Origin: CAYWXK01 sp964462515
Lineage (GTDB): Bacteria > Planctomycetota > Phycisphaerae > Sedimentisphaerales > Anaerobacaceae
Direction of reading: 5' to 3'
NCBI GenBank assembly: GCA_964462515.1
Contig: CAYWXK010000089.1
Span: 1-8,413, forward strand
Length of the DNA stretch: 8,413 nucleotides
Part shown: positions 4,793-8,413 of the stretch, one piece after another
Position numbering within the stretch: position 1 is the stretch's first letter
Layout: every line of letters begins with the position of its first letter
Program-made: the position numbers and the translations under genes
The notes under the pieces: generated by a model
What the model saw: the letters and a program-made list of their open reading frames with translations, nothing else
The model's database searches: none
Told to the model about the DNA's origin: nothing

Positions 4793-6241
4793 TTAGCCTC
4801 CGTCAGGCATATTCCTATAATCAGGTAATCTATCTCGAAGCTCTCGCACAAGTTGGCAGAACTGTTGGCCTCGCTGCTGGAAATTCTCGAACATATCGTA
4901 GCTCGCACAGGCCGGGCTGAGCAGAACCACGTCGCCGCTGACTGCCAGTCGGTTAGCCAGCCGAACCGCCTCCGTCAGCGAATCGACAATCTCGACCTTC
5001 GTCCCTCGTTTGTTGAGGTTAGCGTTACTTATTGCATCTGAGATTTTCTGGGCGGTCTGGCCTGTCAGAATAGCGGCCTTGGCGTTTCTCGCTATCTTTT
5101 CGCCGAGCTGCTCAAAAGGCAGGTGCTTATCGTATCCGCCGGCTATGATAATCCTGGGTTGCTCAAAGGCCTCTAATGCGGCAATCGTGCTTTCGGGTGT
5201 CGTTGCTTTTGAATCGTTATACCAGCGCACGCCTCTTGTTTGAGTGACAAACTCGAGCCGATGCGGCAATGCCACAAATTTTGGCAAACAACTTATAATA
5301 CTATCATCGTCGATACCAAATCCACAGGATGGCTTGCGCCAATGCCTGGCAACAGCGAGGGCGGCGGCAAGATTTGAGAGATTGACCCGCCCAGGCAGCG
5401 CGAAGGCATTACGGATTCTTGGCGGCACATCGTCGGCTGAAAATTTTATGCAAATCCTGCTGGCATTCTTCTTATATTTCTCAAACCATTCGCCACTAAT
5501 TTTGTCTTCCGCATTAAAGATAGAGATAGCGGGAGAACTCTCATCGAGCCTTTGATATTTGAAGATATTTTCTTTGGCGGCACAGTAATTTGCGAATGTG
5601 CCGTATCGGTCAAGATGGTTCGGCATAAGATTCGTCAGGAGTGAAATCTTCGGGGCTTTTTGAATCTGCGATAATTGTTCGAGCTGGAAACTCGATATTT
5701 CCAGCACAACCAAATCATTGGGTTGAATTTTGTCCACGATTGTTAGCAGTGGCTGTTCGCCGATGTTGCCGCTGAGCCAGACCTTCTCGATGCTTGATGC
5801 TCGATGCTCGATGCTCGTATTTTTGAGCAGGTGGGCGGTAAGGGCGGCCGTTGTGCTTTTGCCGTTCGCTCCGGTTATGCCAATAATAGGAGCGGGGCAA
5901 AGCTCGAAAAAAATACCTATCTGCGAGGTAACAATTTTTTTGTGCCGGCGGGCAATTTCGAGAAACTTATTATCCGGAGGAACTGCCGGATTAGCGATAA
6001 TAATATCTGCCTGCTCAAAATCAGATGGGTCGTGCGAACCGAGATGGAATTCGATGTCCTGAAATTGCTTGAGCTTTTCTATTGAATCGCGGAGCTGCTC
6101 GGCTGAGGCTAAATCTGTTACTATGACTTTCGCAGCGGCTCGGTAAGCAAATTCGGCGGCATCAACTCCCCCACCAAACCGCCCCAGACCCATAACCAAA
6201 ACTTTTTTGCCGGTCAAAAATCTTTTTCTATCTTCCGTCAT
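4793..6241 (-). CDS. murD: UDP-N-acetylmuramoylalanine--D-glutamate ligase
   Basis: This cytoplasmic enzyme uses ATP to add D-glutamate to UDP-MurNAc-L-alanine in peptidoglycan precursor synthesis. The 482-aa product has all three Mur ligase domains. An N-terminal Rossmann-like domain (12-110, VLVMGLGRFGGG) is followed by the ATP-binding central domain with P-loop GITGANGKST (121-130), SSFQLE (183-188) and NHLDRYGTFANYCAAK (208-223), where Lys223 matches the carbamoylated lysine. The C-terminal domain has PHRLE (326-330), NDSKATTPEST (342-352) and SPACASYDMFENFQQRG (442-458). It is slightly longer than E. coli MurD (about 438 aa). Residues 142-152 (TSIEHRASSIE) come from a heptanucleotide repeat and account for about 8 extra residues after the P-loop helix. 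The start has no clear ribosome-binding site and lies 23 nt after the nucleotidyltransferase gene, suggesting co-transcription. Confidence 0.96.
   Translation of the reverse strand: MTEDRKRFLTGKKVLVMGLGRFGGGVDAAEFAYRAAAKVIVTDLASAEQLRDSIEKLKQFQDIEFHLGSHDPSDFEQADIIIANPAVPPDNKFLEIARRHKKIVTSQIGIFFELCPAPIIGITGANGKSTTAALTAHLLKNTSIEHRASSIEKVWLSGNIGEQPLLTIVDKIQPNDLVVLEISSFQLEQLSQIQKAPKISLLTNLMPNHLDRYGTFANYCAAKENIFKYQRLDESSPAISIFNAEDKISGEWFEKYKKNASRICIKFSADDVPPRIRNAFALPGRVNLSNLAAALAVARHWRKPSCGFGIDDDSIISCLPKFVALPHRLEFVTQTRGVRWYNDSKATTPESTIAALEAFEQPRIIIAGGYDKHLPFEQLGEKIARNAKAAILTGQTAQKISDAISNANLNKRGTKVEIVDSLTEAVRLANRLAVSGDVVLLSPACASYDMFENFQQRGQQFCQLVRELRDRLPDYRNMPDGG
5786..5817 (-). repeat. In-frame heptanucleotide tandem repeat inside murD
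   Basis: On the plus strand the unit CTCGATG occurs at 5786-5792, as CTTGATG at 5793-5799, then CTCGATG at 5800-5806 and 5807-5813, and CTCG at 5814-5817: about 4.5 copies. Because 7 is not a multiple of 3, each pass uses all three frames and encodes the seven-residue period SIEHRAS. It sits in a loop of the ATP-binding domain. Confidence 0.85.
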
Positions 6242-6264
6242 CGAACATTCTATGTGCTCTCTGC

Positions 6265-6576
6265 TCAGGCCGCGTAGAGTAGTTTCCGACTCCTATTGAT
6301 ATATTCCAGAAAATAAGGATTTTTCACGGCACGAACCATTACGAGGTCAACGTGCCTGTTGAAAAGTGCTTCCAATGCCTCGAGCAAACCAAAATATGTG
6401 TCAGCATATTCACCCTGCTTTAACGGCTGAAACTCAACGAGAAAATCCAGGTCGCTATTTTCCAGGTCAAAATTTTTGCTATCTGCAGCCGAACCGAACA
6501 CTTCGAGCAGCCCAACTCGATACCGCACACAAAGTTCTTTGATTGCTTTAAGATTTTCTGCGATAAGATTAATCAT
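6265..6576 (-). CDS. MNT-type nucleotidyltransferase (MntA-like), no HEPN partner seen
   Basis: This 103-aa protein matches the minimal nucleotidyltransferase fold. Gly28-Ser29 opens the GSA...D motif (VFGSAADSKNFDLENSDLDFLVEF), Asp42 and Asp44 supply the DxD metal ligands, and Asp77 (HVDLV) is the third acidic residue, so the catalytic site looks complete. In type VII toxin-antitoxin pairs such proteins AMPylate and silence an adjacent HEPN toxin. Here the neighbours are pyrF (24 nt upstream) and murD (23 nt downstream), and neither gap can hold a HEPN gene. It may therefore be a solitary MNT, or its partner lies elsewhere. The start ATG 6576 has no Shine-Dalgarno, so translational coupling to pyrF is plausible. 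The fold is confident; the substrate is unknown. Confidence 0.85.
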   Translation of the reverse strand: MINLIAENLKAIKELCVRYRVGLLEVFGSAADSKNFDLENSDLDFLVEFQPLKQGEYADTYFGLLEALEALFNRHVDLVMVRAVKNPYFLEYINRSRKLLYAA

Positions 6577-6600
6577 AATATTTACTGTTATTCAATTTCG

Positions 6601-7551
6601 TTATAATTTTGTCTGCATTGCGGCAGCCAGTTCTATTTTTGCGTCGATGACAGCCTGTTCGATACACCTTCGCCAGTTGTCGCCGAATTGCTCTTTGTAT
6701 TTTGGGTTTTCGTAGGCGTAGATAATTGAGCGAGATGCGTTGATTAGCGCCCCGGTGCCATCAGGTTTGCAGAACCGCACGCAGTCAACGGCCGTAGCAC
6801 CCTGTGAGCCATAGCCCGGCACAAGGAACCATACCTTACCATACTTATATCGCAAGGCGCTCGTAACATCGGGCGAAGTTCCGCCCACTATCATTCCTAC
6901 GTTACTATAGCCGCTGCTGCCAATCCGGCTGGGTTTATCGGCGACCTGTCCAACTACTTCAGCGAGCTTCTCAAACATTTTCTGTCCGTTAGCATCGGCA
7001 AAATCCTGGACAGCCGCCGCTGAAGGGTTGCTCGAGCGAACCCAGACAAAAATGCCTTTACCCTGCTGGTCCGCCTTGTTTGCGAAAGGCTCAATTCCGT
7101 CAACGCCCGCAAAGCCGCTGATGGTTATAGCATCGGCGGTGATGGTATCCTCCAGCCCGGATAGTTCAGGATTTTCCAGGTGTGCGGAGGCATAAAACTC
7201 GGCTGTGTGGCCAATATCACCGCGTTTTACGTCGCCGATTATCTCCAGACCCAAACTGTCGGCCTCGGAGAGCAATCCATAGTAAGTCTCTAAACCTTCC
7301 CAGAGATATTTCTCAAAAAAGGCGATGTTTATTTTCACAGCCGGCACCATTGGTGCAATAATTCGCATCACCTGCGTAGAAAAATCAAAAATTGCATCTA
7401 CTGCCGACCCTGCGTCAAATTCGTCATTCATCTGGCGATGACTTCTTATGACTTCAGGAAGCCGGTTATAGACAGGGTCAAGCCCGACAATCAAAGAGGT
7501 ATTCCTGGCTTTTACAGCCTCATAGAGGCGGTCACCAAAATGATTTGCCAT
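6601..7551 (-). CDS. pyrF: Orotidine 5'-phosphate decarboxylase, type 2 (long form)
   Basis: This enzyme decarboxylates OMP to UMP, the last step of de novo pyrimidine synthesis. At 316 aa it matches the long subfamily 2 rather than the roughly 240-aa E. coli type. The TIM-barrel residues are visible: Asp25 in GLDP, Lys73 in VKIN, the catalytic tetrad region GDVKRGDIGHT with Asp107, Lys109 and Asp112, VRSSNPS (171-177) and the phosphate-binding VPGYGSQGAT (244-253) with Arg274 (NASRSIIYA). The start ATG 7551 follows GGAAGG at an 11-nt gap, with AAGGG directly abutting. It is first in the minus-strand group pyrF, MNT, murD and diverges from the gene at 7764. Confidence 0.95.
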   Translation of the reverse strand: MANHFGDRLYEAVKARNTSLIVGLDPVYNRLPEVIRSHRQMNDEFDAGSAVDAIFDFSTQVMRIIAPMVPAVKINIAFFEKYLWEGLETYYGLLSEADSLGLEIIGDVKRGDIGHTAEFYASAHLENPELSGLEDTITADAITISGFAGVDGIEPFANKADQQGKGIFVWVRSSNPSAAAVQDFADANGQKMFEKLAEVVGQVADKPSRIGSSGYSNVGMIVGGTSPDVTSALRYKYGKVWFLVPGYGSQGATAVDCVRFCKPDGTGALINASRSIIYAYENPKYKEQFGDNWRRCIEQAVIDAKIELAAAMQTKL

Positions 7552-7637
7552 CCCTTAAAAAACCTTCCTTTCTTTCATTATTATTGATACCTGTATTGTT
7601 AAAGCAACAAATCGCAATTCGAGTTATTAAGCCCCAG

Positions 7638-7674
7638 CCCCGCCCTGAGCGAAGTCGAAGGGTTTATGCCGGGG
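7638..7674. repeat. GC-rich nested hairpin containing a REP-like 20-mer
   Basis: CCCCG (7638-7642) pairs with CGGGG (7670-7674), and CCCT (7643-7646) with AGGG (7659-7662). The core 7643-7662 reads CCCTGAGCGAAGTCGAAGGG, a sequence I recall as common between genes in unrelated bacteria. Its 3' part plus the following bases, GTCGAAGGGTTT (7654-7665), recurs inverted at 1930-1941, in the tRNA-Ser flank. Confidence 0.55.
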
Positions 7675-7713
7675 GTTGTTTAGAAAAAACTTTCTACAAA
7701 ACCTTGTAACCAC

Positions 7714-7719
7714 TATAAT
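7714..7719 (+). promoter_or_regulatory. -10 element for the 7764 gene
   Basis: A perfect TATAAT lies 44 nt before the TTG start. The -35 position (around 7691-7696, TTTCTA) is a poor match, so an activator or a different sigma factor may be involved. The predicted start site near 7726 leaves a leader of about 38 nt that includes the ribosome-binding site. Confidence 0.45.
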
Positions 7720-7763
7720 CATACAAAGAGTTTCAAGCAAGATAGAAATTTCAAGGGTGTCAT

Positions 7764-8413
7764 TTGGAAGTTAAAAAAAAAGCAAAATATAAAAAGCTGT
7801 TCTACTGGCTGTTGATTGATTTGGCTGTCGCACTCATTTTGTTTGCGCTGCTTTTATATAGGCCCGGCCGTTACAAGCCCGGTGATTTCTGGATGGACGA
7901 TGACAAGCCGGGGCGTGATTGGGTAACCCATCCATATTTAACGCACGAGGTTTATCCGGAGGTTTACAACGGCGCTCAACTTGGTGAGCCTTTTGAAGTG
8001 GTCATCAGCCAGAAAGGTCTAAACAGCGTTGTTGCTGATTCCGGCTGGCCAAAAGAGTCGGAAGGCATTCTGCTTTATGGGCCGGCGGTGCTGCTTGTGC
8101 CCGATACGGTCGTGTTTATGGGGACTGCAAACATAAAAGGTGTGGAGATGGTTGTTACTATTGAGCTAACACCTAAAGTCAATGAGCAGAAACTTCTGGT
8201 TCTGGATGTAAGCAAGGTGAAGGTTGGTGCTATGAATATCACCCCCTTGGCGAAAATGACGGCTAAGAGAATGTATGCCCAGAAACTTTCCGATGAGCCT
8301 ATAGACACAGAGGATTTGCGAACAAAGATTGCCGGGGCATTATTTAATGAGGAGGCATTCGGCTACATCTTCAAAATCGAGGACAAAAAAGTCAAGGTGG
8401 ATAAAATAACTGT
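7764..8413 (+). CDS. Membrane-anchored protein of unknown function (partial, TTG start)
   Basis: The frame begins at TTG 7764, which follows AAGGG with a 6-nt gap. The upstream frame is closed by TAG at 7743 and no ATG occurs before residue 44. At least 216 residues are visible and the frame runs off the window. A Lys-rich N-terminus (VKKKAKYKK) precedes one transmembrane helix at about 12-32, with an aromatic and proline-rich stretch after it. The rest is probably outside the membrane by the positive-inside rule. Residues 75-165 look like alternating beta-strands (EPFEVVISQKGLNSVV, ILLYGPAVLLVPDTVVFMG, LLVLDVSKVKVGAMNIT). This recalls the layout of YpmS/DUF2140 or LmeA-like lipid-binding proteins, but I cannot assign a family. 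It diverges from pyrF and probably has its own promoter. Confidence 0.8.
   Translation, partial: MEVKKKAKYKKLFYWLLIDLAVALILFALLLYRPGRYKPGDFWMDDDKPGRDWVTHPYLTHEVYPEVYNGAQLGEPFEVVISQKGLNSVVADSGWPKESEGILLYGPAVLLVPDTVVFMGTANIKGVEMVVTIELTPKVNEQKLLVLDVSKVKVGAMNITPLAKMTAKRMYAQKLSDEPIDTEDLRTKIAGALFNEEAFGYIFKIEDKKVKVDKIT

Larger units (their letters stand above)
7552..7763. other. Divergent promoter region between pyrF and the 7764 gene
   Basis: This spacer should hold the promoters of both divergent genes. For pyrF a weak minus-strand TTGCTT with an ATAATA-type box 17 nt downstream is possible, but I do not press it. For the plus gene see 7714-7719. The centre holds the GC-rich hairpin repeat 7638-7674. 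Confidence 0.45.

Noticed and set aside
4612..4908. Minus-strand ORF of 98 aa across the murD 3' end and PilZ leader
   Set aside because: It overlaps murD in another frame, shows no recognisable domain, and has no ribosome-binding site worth noting.
5730..6062. Plus-strand ORFs opposite murD (also 5010-5243, 5244-5555 and 5804-6085)
   Set aside because: murD fills this region with full family motifs; the opposite-strand frames are shadows.
8075..8308. Minus-strand ORF of 77 aa
   Set aside because: It is antisense to the well-supported frame starting at TTG 7764.

Overview
The window looks chromosomal and bacterial, most likely from Planctomycetota (Phycisphaerae-like). This is inferred from a secreted beta-helix carbohydrate-active protein, a short PilZ protein, a long 'type 2' OMP decarboxylase, weak or absent ribosome-binding sites on several genes, and intergenic spaces full of short inverted repeats. 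No marker gene fixes the taxonomy. Genes face both ways and there is no sign of a prophage, transposase or CRISPR array.

Layout. (1) 3-1709, minus: a large secreted right-handed beta-helix protein resembling GH141 glycoside hydrolases, cut by the window edge, with its own promoter near 1800-1828. (2) 1999-2085, minus: a complete tRNA-Ser(CGA), whose 3' flank (1874-2001) is packed with hairpins. (3) 2086-2782: an AT-rich spacer holding a possible 53-aa minus-strand ORF, a strong plus-strand sigma70-type promoter (2674-2702) and an inverted repeat that may be an operator. (4) 2783-3742, plus: a LexA/CI-like XRE-S24 repressor with an intact Ser-Lys dyad and an Ala-Gly cleavage site. (5) 3743-4210: an octamer repeat, then a promoter, a structured leader and a strong Shine-Dalgarno that lead only to a 17-residue hydrophobic peptide ended by an inverted-repeat element. 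This looks like a decayed secreted-protein gene or a tiny peptide gene. (6) 4211-7551, minus: pyrF, an MNT-type nucleotidyltransferase and murD are packed 23-24 nt apart and probably co-transcribed, followed after 186 nt by a PilZ-domain gene. (7) 7764-8413, plus: the start of an unrecognised membrane-anchored protein with a TTG start and good RBS, divergent from pyrF.

pyrF (pyrimidine synthesis) and murD (peptidoglycan precursor synthesis) are housekeeping genes; the MNT protein between them has no HEPN partner in view. The PilZ protein may sense c-di-GMP, but its second motif is altered. The repressor is probably autoregulated and may control the divergent small ORF.

Points most worth a second look: an in-frame heptanucleotide repeat expansion inside murD, mutually exclusive hairpins in the PilZ leader, the promoter-leader-17-aa unit at 3887-4207, and the enlarged spacing between the cleavage site and catalytic serine in the S24 repressor. 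No clearly new multi-gene system is visible.
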